Positions 17,762 through 27,079 of a DNA stretch of 64,000 nt are shown here, one piece after another (positions within the stretch are counted from its first letter, which is position 1; every line of letters begins with the position of its first letter). The notes beneath the pieces were generated by a model that saw only the letters and a list, made by a program, of their open reading frames with translations, made no database searches and had not been told where the DNA came from. Source of the stretch: Rhodospirillales bacterium (GTDB lineage: Bacteria > Pseudomonadota > Alphaproteobacteria > Reyranellales > Reyranellaceae); NCBI GenBank assembly GCA_009377525.1, contig WHTW01000013.1, positions 1 through 64,000 on the forward strand, read 5' to 3'. The position numbers were made by a program, and so were the translations under genes.

Positions 17762-19005
17762 GGACGCACCGTCGCGGACGCGCCGAGCAGGCGGATGATC
17801 TCGCCGGCGACCTGGCCGGCGGGCGGACCGACATCGACAATCAGGGGATCTTCGTCCGGCCCGGGTTCCTCCAGGGCATCGATCTGACTTTGCAGCAGGC
17901 TCGCCGGCATGAAGTGCCCGCTGCGCCCCGCCAGATGCTCGGCCATGACATCGCGGCTGCCGCGAAGATAGACCAGCCGTACTTCCGGCCGGTCGCCGAT
18001 GACGATCCGGCGATACGACCGCTTGAGCGCGGAGCAAGTGATGATGCCCGGTTGCCTGGCAACGCGCCGAGCGTCGATCCAGGCAGCCACGCTCTCGAGC
18101 CATGGCTGGCGATCCGCGTCGGTCAGCGGGATCCCGGCATGCATCTTGGCGACGTTGGCCTCGGGATGAAGGGCGTCGCCCTCCTCGAAAGGCCAGCCGA
18201 GGCGCGCCGCGAGTGCCTCGGCGACGGTCGACTTGCCGGCGCCCGACACTCCCATGACCACCAGGACCGGCGGACGGCCGCGATGGGCGCGCGCGCTGTC
18301 GAGGCGATGGACCCCCTGCCCGTCGGCGACGAACACCGGGTCGGCGCGGCTGATGAACAGGCCGCTCTCGACCACGCCGACGATGCGGCGGATGCGGTCC
18401 TCGAGCCGCGCCGGGTCGGCGATGGGGCCGGCGAAGCGGCAGTCGAGAATGCGGTTGCCGCCATCGGTGACGAACAGGTCGCCCGCCGGCGTCAAGCGTG
18501 GCCGAACCTCCGCTGCGAACACTTCGAGGGCCGCTCGGGTGACTTCCAACCCGAAGGCGACGACCTCGACCGGCACCGGGGCGTGCGTCCCCAGCCGATC
18601 GACCAGCTTGGCGCCATCGACGACGATGGCGAGACGCCGGCTGGCATTGGCAACGATCTTCTCGCGCAGCAAGGCGCCGCCCAGTCCCTTGATCAGGTTC
18701 AGCGTGCCGCGTTCGACCTCGTCGGCGCCGTCGATCGTGAGGTCGATCTGCCGGTGCTCGGCGAAGGAGGCGAGCGGAACGCCGGCGGCCCTCGCCTGCG
18801 CCGCGGTTCGCTCCGACGTCGGAATGCCGACAAAGCGCAGACCCTGTCGATGCCGTCGGGCCAGGGCCTCGACCGCGAAAGTCGCCGTCGAGCCGGTGCC
18901 GAGCCCGACGACCATGCCATCCTCGACCAGTTCGACCGCCGCCTCCGCCGCCGCACGCTTCAGCGCGTCGCGATCGGCATCGGCTGGAACGGCGTCGGCG
19001 CTCAT
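17758..19005 (-). CDS. Ribose-5-phosphate isomerase A fused to gluconokinase
   Basis: Two-domain cytoplasmic enzyme of 415 residues. Residues 10-235 are RpiA (ribose-5-P to ribulose-5-P): GLGTGSTATFAVEAL, DLTIDGADEVERGTLNL and KGLGGALLREKI with the catalytic Asp/Lys. Residues 245-410 are a GntK-type gluconokinase (gluconate + ATP to 6-phosphogluconate): P-loop GVSGAGKST (252-260), EGDALHPEANVAKMHAGIPL, CSALKRSYR and SGHFMPASLLQSQ. The frame runs without a break and a linker of about ten residues joins the parts. ATG 19005 overlaps the rpe stop (ATGA). The fusion couples entry of gluconate with the non-oxidative branch. Confidence 0.92.
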   Translation of the reverse strand: MSADAVPADADRDALKRAAAEAAVELVEDGMVVGLGTGSTATFAVEALARRHRQGLRFVGIPTSERTAAQARAAGVPLASFAEHRQIDLTIDGADEVERGTLNLIKGLGGALLREKIVANASRRLAIVVDGAKLVDRLGTHAPVPVEVVAFGLEVTRAALEVFAAEVRPRLTPAGDLFVTDGGNRILDCRFAGPIADPARLEDRIRRIVGVVESGLFISRADPVFVADGQGVHRLDSARAHRGRPPVLVVMGVSGAGKSTVAEALAARLGWPFEEGDALHPEANVAKMHAGIPLTDADRQPWLESVAAWIDARRVARQPGIITCSALKRSYRRIVIGDRPEVRLVYLRGSRDVMAEHLAGRSGHFMPASLLQSQIDALEEPGPDEDPLIVDVGPPAGQVAGEIIRLLGASATVRP

Positions 19006-19688
19006 GGCTTGGCGGCGCCCGCAATGGCGCTTGCGCGGATCGCGGCAATGGCGGCTTTGTAATCCTTCGTGCCGAAGATCGCCGAGCCGGCAACGATGGC
19101 GGTGGCGCCTGCCGCGGCTGCCCGTCCCGCCGTCATCTCGTTCTCGCCGCCATCGACCTCGATGACCGGATCGAGGCCGCGTTGCGTGCACATCGCCCGG
19201 ATGCGCCGGATCTTGGGCAGCATCTCGGACAGGAAGGACTGCCCGCCAAATCCGGGATTGACCGTCATCACCAGGATGATGTCGCAGAGATGCAGGACAT
19301 ACTCGATGAGTTCCGGCGGGCTTGCCGGGTCGACCACCACCCCGGCCTTCTTGCCGAGTGCGCGGATCTGGCCGAGCGTCCGATGCAGATGGCTGGTGGA
19401 GCCGGGCTCAGCCTGGACCAGCAGGTGGTCGGCGCCGGCCTCGGCGAAGGCGGCAAGATAGCGCTCGGGCTCGACGATCATCAGATGAACGTTGAGCGGC
19501 TTTGCCGTCGAGCGGCGAATGGCCTTGAGCACCACCGGGCCGATGGTGATGTTGGGAACGAAACGGCCGTCCATCACGTCGACATGGATCCAATCGGCGC
19601 CGGCTGCGTCGACGGCCCGCACCTCCTCGCCCAGGCGCGCGAAATCGGCCGACAGAACCGAGGGTGCAATGAGTATCGAAGCGGCCAT
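19002..19688 (-). CDS. rpe: Ribulose-phosphate 3-epimerase
   Basis: TIM-barrel epimerase of 228 residues converting ribulose-5-P and xylulose-5-P. Seen: IAPSVLSADFARLGEEV, WIHVDVMDGRFVPNITIGP (metal His/Asp), NVHLMIVEPERYL, MTVNPGFGGQSFL and EVDGGEN. ATG 19688 is chosen because family members begin within a few residues of this point. An in-frame upstream extension to 19730 would enter a hairpin repeat. It overlaps the RpiA-GntK gene. Confidence 0.93.
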   Translation of the reverse strand: MAASILIAPSVLSADFARLGEEVRAVDAAGADWIHVDVMDGRFVPNITIGPVVLKAIRRSTAKPLNVHLMIVEPERYLAAFAEAGADHLLVQAEPGSTSHLHRTLGQIRALGKKAGVVVDPASPPELIEYVLHLCDIILVMTVNPGFGGQSFLSEMLPKIRRIRAMCTQRGLDPVIEVDGGENEMTAGRAAAAGATAIVAGSAIFGTKDYKAAIAAIRASAIAGAAKP

Positions 19689-19725
19689 GGACCTAGAGCC
19701 TGCTTTCGTTGAATGGACCGAGACC

Positions 19726-19825
19726 CTCATGGTCTTCCGGACAGCGCGCTTCCAGCGCGCTCAGACGCGCATGTGAATGCGCTCTCATGAGCGAGCCAGA
19801 GGCTCGCGGTCCGGAAGACCATGAG
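19726..19825. repeat. Hairpin repeat of the CTTCCGGAC family, copy 1
   Basis: Seventeen-base perfect inverted arms (CTCATGGTCTTCCGGAC, 19726-19742, and its complement, 19809-19825) enclose smaller GC-rich inverted repeats. The element fills the gap between rpe and pgl and overlaps the discarded upstream extension of rpe. Confidence 0.85.
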
Positions 19826-19845
19826 CGCTCCCCGTAGGACATAGT

Positions 19846-20568
19846 CTACCCCTCCCCCGCCGCGGCGCGATCGACGAACCAGACGAGCTCGCCGACCGGA
19901 CTGACACGCGCCGCCGGCACGTCACTGCCGCCGGCGCGAATCGCCTTCAAGATCGCGGCCTTCTCCTTGCCCGCCACCAGGAAGGCCACACGCCGGCTGC
20001 TCTCGATGACCGGATAGGTCATTGTGATGCGAACCTCGGGGCGACCGTGCGAGACGGCAGCGACCCAGCGCTTGCGCTCCTGCAGCACCGGTTCGCCCGG
20101 CAGCAACGAAGCGGTATGACCGTCGGGACCCAGGCCGAGCAGGGTGATGTCGAACAGCGGCCTCGCCGGATCCAGCACCGCGGCACCATAGGCTGCCTTC
20201 AGCGTCTGCTCGTAGCGCGACGCTGCCTCCTCAGGAGTACCATCGGCCGGCACAGGATGGACGTTTTCCGAAGGGACAGGCGCCTTGGCGAGCATCGCCT
20301 CGCGGGTCATCCGGTAGTTGCTCTCCGGATGATCGTAGGGAACGAATCGCTCGTCACCCCAGTACCAGGAGACCTGTGGCCAGGGGAAACGTCCGACGAA
20401 CTCAGCGGAGGCGAGCAGTGCGAAGAGAGCCTTCGGAGTCGACCCGCCTGAAAGCGACACCCGAAAGGTGCTTTTCGCCGCAAGGGCCGCCGCCGTCATC
20501 CACTCGGCCACGTGGCGCGCGAGTGCGGCCGGATCCGGAAGTACCTCGATGCGCCCGTTCATCGCCAT
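19846..20568 (-). CDS. pgl: 6-phosphogluconolactonase
   Basis: Hydrolyses 6-phosphogluconolactone to 6-phosphogluconate, the second step of the oxidative pentose phosphate pathway; 240 residues. Seen: RVSLSGGSTPKALFALLA (phosphate loop), WYWGDERFVPYDHPESNYRM and LLGLGPDGHTASLLPG (active site). The gene lies 12 bases after the HAD gene, with zwf just upstream of that, the usual order for this pathway. ATG 20568 agrees with family starts. Confidence 0.93.
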   Translation of the reverse strand: MAMNGRIEVLPDPAALARHVAEWMTAAALAAKSTFRVSLSGGSTPKALFALLASAEFVGRFPWPQVSWYWGDERFVPYDHPESNYRMTREAMLAKAPVPSENVHPVPADGTPEEAASRYEQTLKAAYGAAVLDPARPLFDITLLGLGPDGHTASLLPGEPVLQERKRWVAAVSHGRPEVRITMTYPVIESSRRVAFLVAGKEKAAILKAIRAGGSDVPAARVSPVGELVWFVDRAAAGEG

Positions 20569-20580
20569 GCCTCACCTCAA

Positions 20581-21393
20581 TCAAGAGCCCAGGATGAAGC
20601 GTTCCATCGCCTTGGCGAAACCTTCGTCGTTGTAGGAATCCGTGACGACGCTGGCCTGCCCTTTGACCTGATCGGAAGCGTTGCCCATGGCGATGCTGAA
20701 ACCCGAGCGCTGGAACATCGGCACGTCGGTCGGCTGGTCGCCTATGGTGGCGATCTCCGCGGCCGGCACCCCGAGATGTCGGGACAGGAATTCCACGACC
20801 GCGCCCTTGTTGGCGTCCTTGTTGGTGACGTCGAGGTAGTAGGGCTGCGAGCGGTTGGCCGTGGCGCGCTGCCCGAAGGTCGCCTTGGCGTCGGCCTCGC
20901 AGCGCTGGACCTTGTCCAGATCGTCGCTGACCCCGACGATCTTGGAGACCTGGTCCAGCTTCTCGGCGACATCCGTCACCACCGACGGCGAGAACTTGAC
21001 GGTCCACGCTTCATGGGCGACGTGCGGCCCGTCGGCCCTGCCGACCAGCCAGTCATTGCCGCGATAGACCCACACATCGAGGCCGTGAGCCCGCAGCAGC
21101 TCGATCGAGCTTGCGGCGACATCGGCCGGCACGGTCTTCTGCTCGATGATCGTGAGGTCAGGCTTGACGACAAGCCCGCCGTTGAAACCGGCGATCGGTG
21201 TATCGAGTTGAAGCGCATCGAGCAGCATGGCCATGCCCCTGGGCGGCCGGCCGCTGGTGATGGCGAAGCCGATGCCGGCCCCCCGCAGGCTGTGCACGGC
21301 GGCCTGGGCGCGTTTGGTGAGCACCTTCTCCGCGGTGACGAGCGTGCCGTCCACGTCCGCCAACACCAGGGAGATCTTTCGCTTTTCTGCCAT
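20581..21393 (-). CDS. HAD-superfamily (Cof-type) sugar phosphatase
   Basis: Mg-dependent phosphatase of 270 residues with a Cof-type (class IIB) cap. Motif I is VLADVDGTLV, motif II FAITSGRPPRGM, motif III the Lys in TNKDANKGAVVEF, and motif IV IGDQPTDVPMFQRSGFSIAM. It is placed between zwf and pgl in one run, so a sugar-phosphate substrate or removal of a side product of the pathway is likely. The exact substrate cannot be read from the sequence. Confidence 0.82.
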   Translation of the reverse strand: MAEKRKISLVLADVDGTLVTAEKVLTKRAQAAVHSLRGAGIGFAITSGRPPRGMAMLLDALQLDTPIAGFNGGLVVKPDLTIIEQKTVPADVAASSIELLRAHGLDVWVYRGNDWLVGRADGPHVAHEAWTVKFSPSVVTDVAEKLDQVSKIVGVSDDLDKVQRCEADAKATFGQRATANRSQPYYLDVTNKDANKGAVVEFLSRHLGVPAAEIATIGDQPTDVPMFQRSGFSIAMGNASDQVKGQASVVTDSYNDEGFAKAMERFILGS

Positions 21394-21414
21394 CGGGACC
21401 TCTGTGGTGTTCGC

Positions 21415-22986
21415 CTATTCGAGCGGGCGCCAGGCCCGTCCGTCGCGCGCCAGCAATTCGTCGGCCGCCGTCGGGCCGTCGCTGCCTGCGGCATAGGTCG
21501 CAAGATCCTTGGCCGGGTTGCTCGCCCAGAAGTCCAGAATCGGCTGAACCGCCCGCCAACCCGCCTCGATATTGTCGGCGCGCTGAAACAGCGTCGCGTC
21601 GCCGGTCATGCAGTCATAGATCAACGTTTCATAGCCCGTATTGGGCGCCATGGCGAAATAGGTCTCGTAGGCGAAGTCCATGCTGACGTTGCCGAGCGTC
21701 ACCGTGGGACCGGGACGCTTGGCGGCGAACTGAAGCGAGATGCCTTCGTCGGGCTGGATGCGCAGGATCATCCAGTTGGGATTCATCTGCTCCACGTGCG
21801 TGCCGCGGAAAAGCGTGTAGGGCGCCTGGTGAAAGCGGATGGCGACTTCGGTCCAGCGCCGCCTCAGATACTTTCCCGTGCGCAGGTAGAAGGGCACCCC
21901 GGCCCAGCGCCAGTTGTCGATCTGCAGCTTCCAGGCGATGTAGCTCTCGGTGTTCGAATCCGGGGCAACGTCGGGTTCGCGACGATAAGCCTGGGCCTGC
22001 TTGCCCAGGACGGTGCCGGCATCGTACTGGCCGCGCACGGCGTCCTTCATCGCGCGTCTGGGCGAGACCGGACGTATGGCCTGGATGACTTCCGCCTTCT
22101 TTTCCCGGACGGCCTCGGCATCGAAGGAGATCGGCGGCTCCATTGCCGTCAGCGCCAGCAACTGGAACATGTGATTGGGCACCATGTCGCGCAGCGCGCC
22201 GGTCTGCTCGTAGAACTTGCCGCGCCGTTCGACGCCGACCGTCTCGGCGGCGGTGATCTGGACGTGGTCGATGTGCTGCCGATTCCACAGCGGCTCGAAC
22301 AGGCCGTTGGCGAACCGGAGCGCCATGATGTTCTGGACCGTCTCCTTGCCGAGGAAATGATCCATTCGATAGATCTGATGTTCCTGCAGCGTCTTCAGGA
22401 TCGCGGCGTTGAGCGCCTTGGCCGAGGACAGGTCATGCCCGAACGGCTTCTCGATGACGACGCGCCGCCATTGTCCGTCTTTTTCCGTCACCATATCCGC
22501 CGCCCCAAGGGCGGCCACGACGACGCTGAAGAAGCGGTCGGCCACGGCGAGATAGAAGAGATGGTTGCCGGCCGTACCGGCCGTCTTGTCGAGGCCCGCG
22601 AGATGCTCCTTGAGACGGTTGTAGGTTTGCGGTTCGGTGAAGTCGCCTTGCAGGTAGGTCATGCGGTCGGTCAGCCATCGCCAGGCCGTCTGGTCGATAT
22701 GGTCGGCCTGGAACTCACCGTCATGGCTGGCGACGAATTCGTTCATCATGTCGGTGAGGCTCTTGCGCCAGTCCTCCACGGTCTTGTTCCCGTGGTCGAC
22801 GCCGACCAGCCGGAAGCCATCGGGCAGCCGCTTGGCGGTCACCAGATTGTAGAGCGCCGGCGCGACCAGGCGCTTGGTCAGGTCGCCTCCGGCGCCGAAG
22901 ATCACCATGGCGCAGGGCGGCGCGACGGCCACGGTCTCGGCCTTCGCCACAGCCTTGGTAGTGGTGGATGGGTCGGGCCTGTTCAT
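21415..22986 (-). CDS. zwf: Glucose-6-phosphate 1-dehydrogenase
   Basis: First enzyme of the oxidative pentose phosphate pathway, glucose-6-P + NADP+ to 6-phosphogluconolactone; 523 residues. The coenzyme loop is [20 protein letters not shown] (near residues 28-47) and the catalytic region is [20 protein letters not shown]. Also seen are [20 protein letters not shown] and [12 protein letters not shown] 22986 starts a roughly 25-residue polar extension before the Rossmann fold. It lies 23 bases after tkt and 21 before the HAD gene. Confidence 0.95.
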   Translation of the reverse strand: MNRPDPSTTTKAVAKAETVAVAPPCAMVIFGAGGDLTKRLVAPALYNLVTAKRLPDGFRLVGVDHGNKTVEDWRKSLTDMMNEFVASHDGEFQADHIDQTAWRWLTDRMTYLQGDFTEPQTYNRLKEHLAGLDKTAGTAGNHLFYLAVADRFFSVVVAALGAADMVTEKDGQWRRVVIEKPFGHDLSSAKALNAAILKTLQEHQIYRMDHFLGKETVQNIMALRFANGLFEPLWNRQHIDHVQITAAETVGVERRGKFYEQTGALRDMVPNHMFQLLALTAMEPPISFDAEAVREKKAEVIQAIRPVSPRRAMKDAVRGQYDAGTVLGKQAQAYRREPDVAPDSNTESYIAWKLQIDNWRWAGVPFYLRTGKYLRRRWTEVAIRFHQAPYTLFRGTHVEQMNPNWMILRIQPDEGISLQFAAKRPGPTVTLGNVSMDFAYETYFAMAPNTGYETLIYDCMTGDATLFQRADNIEAGWRAVQPILDFWASNPAKDLATYAAGSDGPTAADELLARDGRAWRPLE

Positions 22987-23009
22987 GGCTTCTGCTTCCT
23001 CCCTGCCGA

Positions 23010-25067
23010 TCACTTGCGCCCGAGCATTTCCAAGGCCGCCGCGACGACCTTGTCGGGCTCGAAGCCGAACTTGCGCTGCAACTCCTTGAGCGGCGCGGAG
23101 GCGCCGAAGGCCTTCATGCCGATGACCCGGCCGTGGTCGCCCACATAGCGCTCCCATCCCAGCGCCGATGCCTGCTCGACGGCAAGCCGCGTCTTGACGG
23201 ACGGAGGCAGCACTTCCTCGCGATAGGACTGGGGCTGGTGCTCGAAGATGTCCCACGACGGCATCGAGACGACACGCGAGCGGATGCCCTTGGCCAGCAG
23301 CGCTTCGTGCGCCTCGACGATCAGCGAGACCTCGCTGCCGGACGCGATGAAGATGATCTCGGGCGAGCCGCCTGGCGCGTCTGCCATGACATAGGCGCCC
23401 CGCGCCACGCCCGCCGCCGGCGCGTACTTGCCACGGTCGAACGTCGGCAGAGGCTGGCGCGACAGCGCCAGTACCGCCGGCTGGTGACGGAGCTGCAGGA
23501 TGTAGCGATAGGCCTCGACCACCTCATTGGCGTCGGCCGGCCGCAGCACCACCAGCCCCGGGATGGCACGCAGCGAGACCAGCTGCTCGACTGGCTGATG
23601 CGTCGGACCATCCTCGCCGTCGCCCATGGCGTCATGGGTGAAGACGAGGATGGTCGGCAACTCCATGAGGGCGGAGAGCCGGATCGCCGGCCGCGCGTAG
23701 TCGCTGAAGATGAAGAACGTCGCGCCGAAGGCCCTGAGCTTGGACAGCGACATCCCGTTGACGATCGCGGCCATGGCGTGCTCGCGGATGCCGAAATGGA
23801 AATTGCGTCCGCCGGGGGTGCCGGCCTCGAAGTCCCCGGCGCCGGCAAACTTCAGCGTCGTCTTGTTCGACGAGCCGAGGTCCGCCGAGCCGCCGAGGAA
23901 CCAGGGGATGTTCTGGGCGAGCACGTTCAGCACCTCGCCCGAGGCGTCGCGGCCGGCGATACCCTTGGGATCGGCCTTGAAGCTCGGCAGGTTGCGGTCC
24001 CATCCCTTGGGCAACTCGCGCCGCTGCATTTGCTCGATCTCGGCGGCGAGCTCCGGGTATTTCGTGCGGTAGTCGGCGAACAATGCCTCCCAGCGCCGCC
24101 GCGCCTCGGCGCCGCGCGCGCCGATGCCGGCATCGAACGCGCCCATGACCCCGTCGGGCACCAGGAACTTGGCATCCTCCGGCCAGCCATAGGCCCGCTT
24201 GGCGAGCCGGACTTCGTCCTCGCCCAAGGGTTCACCATGGGCGGCGGCGGTATCGATCTTGTGCGGAGAGCCGTAGCCGATGTGGCTGTCGAGGATGATC
24301 AGCGTCGGCCGGTCCTTGGTCTTGCGGAAGACGTCCAACGCGTCCTCGATGCGTTGCAGGTCGTTGGCGTCGCCGACGCGCAGCACGTTCCAGCGATAGG
24401 CGAGGAAACGCGCGGCGATGTCTTCGGTGAAGGTGATGCTGGTCTTGCCCTCGATGGTGATGTGGTTGTTGTCGTAGATCCAGCACAGGTCGTCGAGCTG
24501 GAGGTGCCCCGCGAGCGAGGCCGCCTCCGAGCCCACGCCTTCCATCAGGCAGCCATCGCCGCAGATGGCGTAGACATTGTAGTCGAACAGCTCGAAGCCC
24601 GGCTTGTTGTAGCGACTGGCCAGCCACTTGCGGGCGATCGCCATGCCGACGCTGGTGGCGATGCCCTGCCCCAGCGGACCGGTCGTGGTCTCGACGCCCG
24701 ACACCCAGTGATATTCCGGATGACCCGGTGCCTTGCTGTCGAGCTGGCGGAAATGACGGATGTCGTCGAGCGTGACCGAGGGCTTGCCGAGGTTCTCGTA
24801 GTCGGCGTTCACGGCCTGGGTGCGCGTCAGGAAGAGCATCGACCACAGCAGCATCGAGGCGTGGCCGTTGGACAGGACGAAGCGGTCGCGACCGGGCCAG
24901 ATCGGGTCCTTCGGGTCGAAGTTCAGGATCCGGTTCCATAGCGTGTAGACCAGCGGCGCCAGCGCCATCGGCGTGCCGGGATGACCCGACTTCGCCTGCT
25001 GGACGGCGTCGATTGAGAGCGTGCGGATGGTGTTGATGGCGAGTTGGTCGAGCTCGTCGCTAGTCAT
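23010..25067 (-). CDS. tkt: Transketolase
   Basis: Thiamine-diphosphate enzyme of 685 residues that moves two-carbon units between sugar phosphates in the non-oxidative branch. Seen: [56 protein letters not shown] with DNNHITIEG (TPP motif) and [19 protein letters not shown]. The C-terminal domain ends in [16 protein letters not shown] 25067 follows AGAGGAGAACC. A long hairpin repeat sits between this start and gnd. Confidence 0.95.
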   Translation of the reverse strand: MTSDELDQLAINTIRTLSIDAVQQAKSGHPGTPMALAPLVYTLWNRILNFDPKDPIWPGRDRFVLSNGHASMLLWSMLFLTRTQAVNADYENLGKPSVTLDDIRHFRQLDSKAPGHPEYHWVSGVETTTGPLGQGIATSVGMAIARKWLASRYNKPGFELFDYNVYAICGDGCLMEGVGSEAASLAGHLQLDDLCWIYDNNHITIEGKTSITFTEDIAARFLAYRWNVLRVGDANDLQRIEDALDVFRKTKDRPTLIILDSHIGYGSPHKIDTAAAHGEPLGEDEVRLAKRAYGWPEDAKFLVPDGVMGAFDAGIGARGAEARRRWEALFADYRTKYPELAAEIEQMQRRELPKGWDRNLPSFKADPKGIAGRDASGEVLNVLAQNIPWFLGGSADLGSSNKTTLKFAGAGDFEAGTPGGRNFHFGIREHAMAAIVNGMSLSKLRAFGATFFIFSDYARPAIRLSALMELPTILVFTHDAMGDGEDGPTHQPVEQLVSLRAIPGLVVLRPADANEVVEAYRYILQLRHQPAVLALSRQPLPTFDRGKYAPAAGVARGAYVMADAPGGSPEIIFIASGSEVSLIVEAHEALLAKGIRSRVVSMPSWDIFEHQPQSYREEVLPPSVKTRLAVEQASALGWERYVGDHGRVIGMKAFGASAPLKELQRKFGFEPDKVVAAALEMLGRK

Positions 25068-25080
25068 GGTTCTCCTCTTC

Positions 25081-25143
25081 TCTTCCGGACCGCGCGCGTC
25101 TCGCGCGCTCATGAGGCGCGCGAGACGCGCGCGGTCCGGAAGA
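25081..25143. repeat. Hairpin repeat of the CTTCCGGAC family, copy 2
   Basis: A perfect inverted repeat with 28-base arms (25081-25108 and 25116-25143) and a seven-base TCATGAG loop. The arms begin TCTTCCGGACCGCG. It fills the 81-base gap between gnd and tkt. Confidence 0.95.
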
Positions 25144-25148
25144 TGTGT

Positions 25149-26168
25149 TCAAGATCCGGCCGGCTTCTCGATATGCCCGCCGAACTCGTAGCGCATGGCC
25201 GAGAGCAGCTTGTCAGCGAAATCCGCCTCGCCGCGGGAGCTGAACCGTTCGTAGAGCGCCGAGGACAGGACATGCGCCGGCACGCCCTCGTCGATCGCCG
25301 CCTTGATCGTCCAGCGCCCTTCGCCGGAATCGGACACCCGGCCGGCGAACTTCGCCAGGTTCGGATCCTCGATCAGCGCCGCGGCCTGCAGGTCGAGCAG
25401 CCAGGAGGCGATGACGCTGCCGCGCCGCCATACTTCGGCAATGTCGGGCAAGTTGAGATCGTACTGGTAGTGCTCGGGATCGCGCAGCGGCGTGGTCTCG
25501 GCGTCGACCTGGCCGGAGCGCTTGCCGATATCTGCCGCCTTGAGAACTGCCATGCCTTCGGCATAGGCCGCCATGACGCCGTACTCGATGCCGTTGTGCA
25601 CCATCTTGACGAAATGGCCGGCGCCGTTGGGCCCGCAATGCAGCCAGCCCTGCTCGGCAGTGCCGCCCAGCTTCTCGCGGCCCGGCGTGCGCGCGATGTC
25701 GCCGCGGCCGGGCGCCAGGGTGGCGAAGATCGGCTCGAGGCGTTTCACCGTGTCGGTCTCGCCACCGACCATCATGCAGTAGCCGCGCTCGAGGCCCCAG
25801 ACGCCGCCGCTGGTGCCGACATCGACATAGTGGATGGACTTCGGCGCCAGCTCGTTCGCGCGGCGGATGTCATCGACATAGTAGGAGTTGCCGCCATCGA
25901 TCAGGATGTCGCCGGGCTCGAGATGCGGCAGCAGATCGGCGATGGTCTTGTCGACCACGCCCGCCGGCACCATTAGCCAGACCGCGCGCGGCTTGCTGAG
26001 TGTCTTGGTGAATTCCGCCAGCGAGCCGGTGCCGACCGCCTTCTCCTTCACCAGCTCGGCCACCGCCTTGGGCGACATGTCGAACACCACGCACTGATGG
26101 CCGCCCTTCAGCAGGCGGCGCACCATGTTCGCACCCATCCGTCCCAGTCCGATCATTCCCAATTGCAT
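25149..26168 (-). CDS. gnd: 6-phosphogluconate dehydrogenase, decarboxylating (short type)
   Basis: Oxidatively decarboxylates 6-phosphogluconate to ribulose-5-P; 339 residues, the short GntZ/YqeC-like form rather than the 470-residue form. Seen: [20 protein letters not shown] (dinucleotide loop), [50 protein letters not shown] and [16 protein letters not shown] with the catalytic Lys. Short-type enzymes often prefer NAD+; this cannot be decided here. The start at ATG 26168 leaves two bases after the stop of the DUF2090 gene. Confidence 0.93.
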   Translation of the reverse strand: MQLGMIGLGRMGANMVRRLLKGGHQCVVFDMSPKAVAELVKEKAVGTGSLAEFTKTLSKPRAVWLMVPAGVVDKTIADLLPHLEPGDILIDGGNSYYVDDIRRANELAPKSIHYVDVGTSGGVWGLERGYCMMVGGETDTVKRLEPIFATLAPGRGDIARTPGREKLGGTAEQGWLHCGPNGAGHFVKMVHNGIEYGVMAAYAEGMAVLKAADIGKRSGQVDAETTPLRDPEHYQYDLNLPDIAEVWRRGSVIASWLLDLQAAALIEDPNLAKFAGRVSDSGEGRWTIKAAIDEGVPAHVLSSALYERFSSRGEADFADKLLSAMRYEFGGHIEKPAGS

Positions 26169-26170
26169 GG

Positions 26171-27079
26171 TCACTTCCCTTCGAAGATGTCGACGAATTC
26201 GCGATAACGGGCGGCGATCCGGGCGACCGCCTGCTCGCGCGTCGCCTTCCCGCCCTTCCAGTCGACAAGCGGCTCCCAGAAGACGGTGCGGCCGACGGCA
26301 AAGCCGATGAAGCCCGGCACCTTCCGGGCTGTTCCGAGCCACTCCCGCACCTTCTGATCGTTCTCGCCGCGGCCGAGCACGATACAGCCGACATGGTCGC
26401 GTCCGCCGGCCCGCGCCGCCGCCACGACCGCCTCGCAATCCTCGCGGCGGTCGAGGCCTTCGATCTTCCAGAGGTCGGGCTCGACATCGGCCTGCTGCAA
26501 TTCGCGGATGGCCTCCACCATCAGGCGCGGCCGGACTTGCAGATCGTAGGCCCGCTTGTCGCCCTTGAGTGCGTCGAGCTGGGCCTTCTCCGCCGGCACC
26601 AGCAGCTCGAACATGAAGCGGCTGCGCTTCGCACCCGCCAGGTAGTCGGACAGGCGTTTCAGCCGCCCGGCCTGGCGCTGGTTGAGCGACCGGTCGCCCT
26701 CCGGGTTGTAGCGCACCAGCACCTTGCAGAAGGTCGGGTCGAAGGCCTCGATGTGGCGCGCGAAATCCTCGCCATACTCGAAGTCGAACTCGTCCTGTCC
26801 GCTTTTCTCTGCCGGACAGGCGGTGACGATGCCCTTGGCCGCCGCATCGCGCAGGATCGCGGCGCCGAACTGCTCGTCGACCAGGATGCCGGCCTTTTCG
26901 GCGGGCGCGCCGCCGGCCAGCGCCGAGCGGAAGCCGTCATAGATGATCTGCTTGGCGCCGGCGATTTCGGCGGTCTGGGCGTCGCCGAGCGGCGGCTTCC
27001 AGCCGAACAGCCCGCTCTGGAAGGAACCGCGGTGATCGAACGGCAGGATGTAGAGCGGCCGATCGTATCCCCGCGGCAT
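26171..27079 (-). CDS. DUF2090 aldolase-like protein
   Basis: TIM-barrel protein of 302 residues related to the C-terminal aldolase half of bifunctional IolC proteins (2-deoxy-5-keto-gluconate-6-P aldolase family). Seen: [19 protein letters not shown] near the start, [70 protein letters not shown] and [20 protein letters not shown]. It stands without the IolC kinase domain and no other iol gene is nearby. It overlaps pgi (TGATG) and sits two bases before gnd, so a sugar-phosphate aldol reaction serving this pathway is the natural guess. Confidence 0.75.
   Translation of the reverse strand: MPRGYDRPLYILPFDHRGSFQSGLFGWKPPLGDAQTAEIAGAKQIIYDGFRSALAGGAPAEKAGILVDEQFGAAILRDAAAKGIVTACPAEKSGQDEFDFEYGEDFARHIEAFDPTFCKVLVRYNPEGDRSLNQRQAGRLKRLSDYLAGAKRSRFMFELLVPAEKAQLDALKGDKRAYDLQVRPRLMVEAIRELQQADVEPDLWKIEGLDRREDCEAVVAAARAGGRDHVGCIVLGRGENDQKVREWLGTARKVPGFIGFAVGRTVFWEPLVDWKGGKATREQAVARIAARYREFVDIFEGK

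Noticed and set aside
20512-24941. Two overlapping plus-strand frames of 878 and 657 codons opposite HAD, zwf and tkt
   Set aside because: They are antisense to three clearly recognised enzymes and show no domain or start signals.
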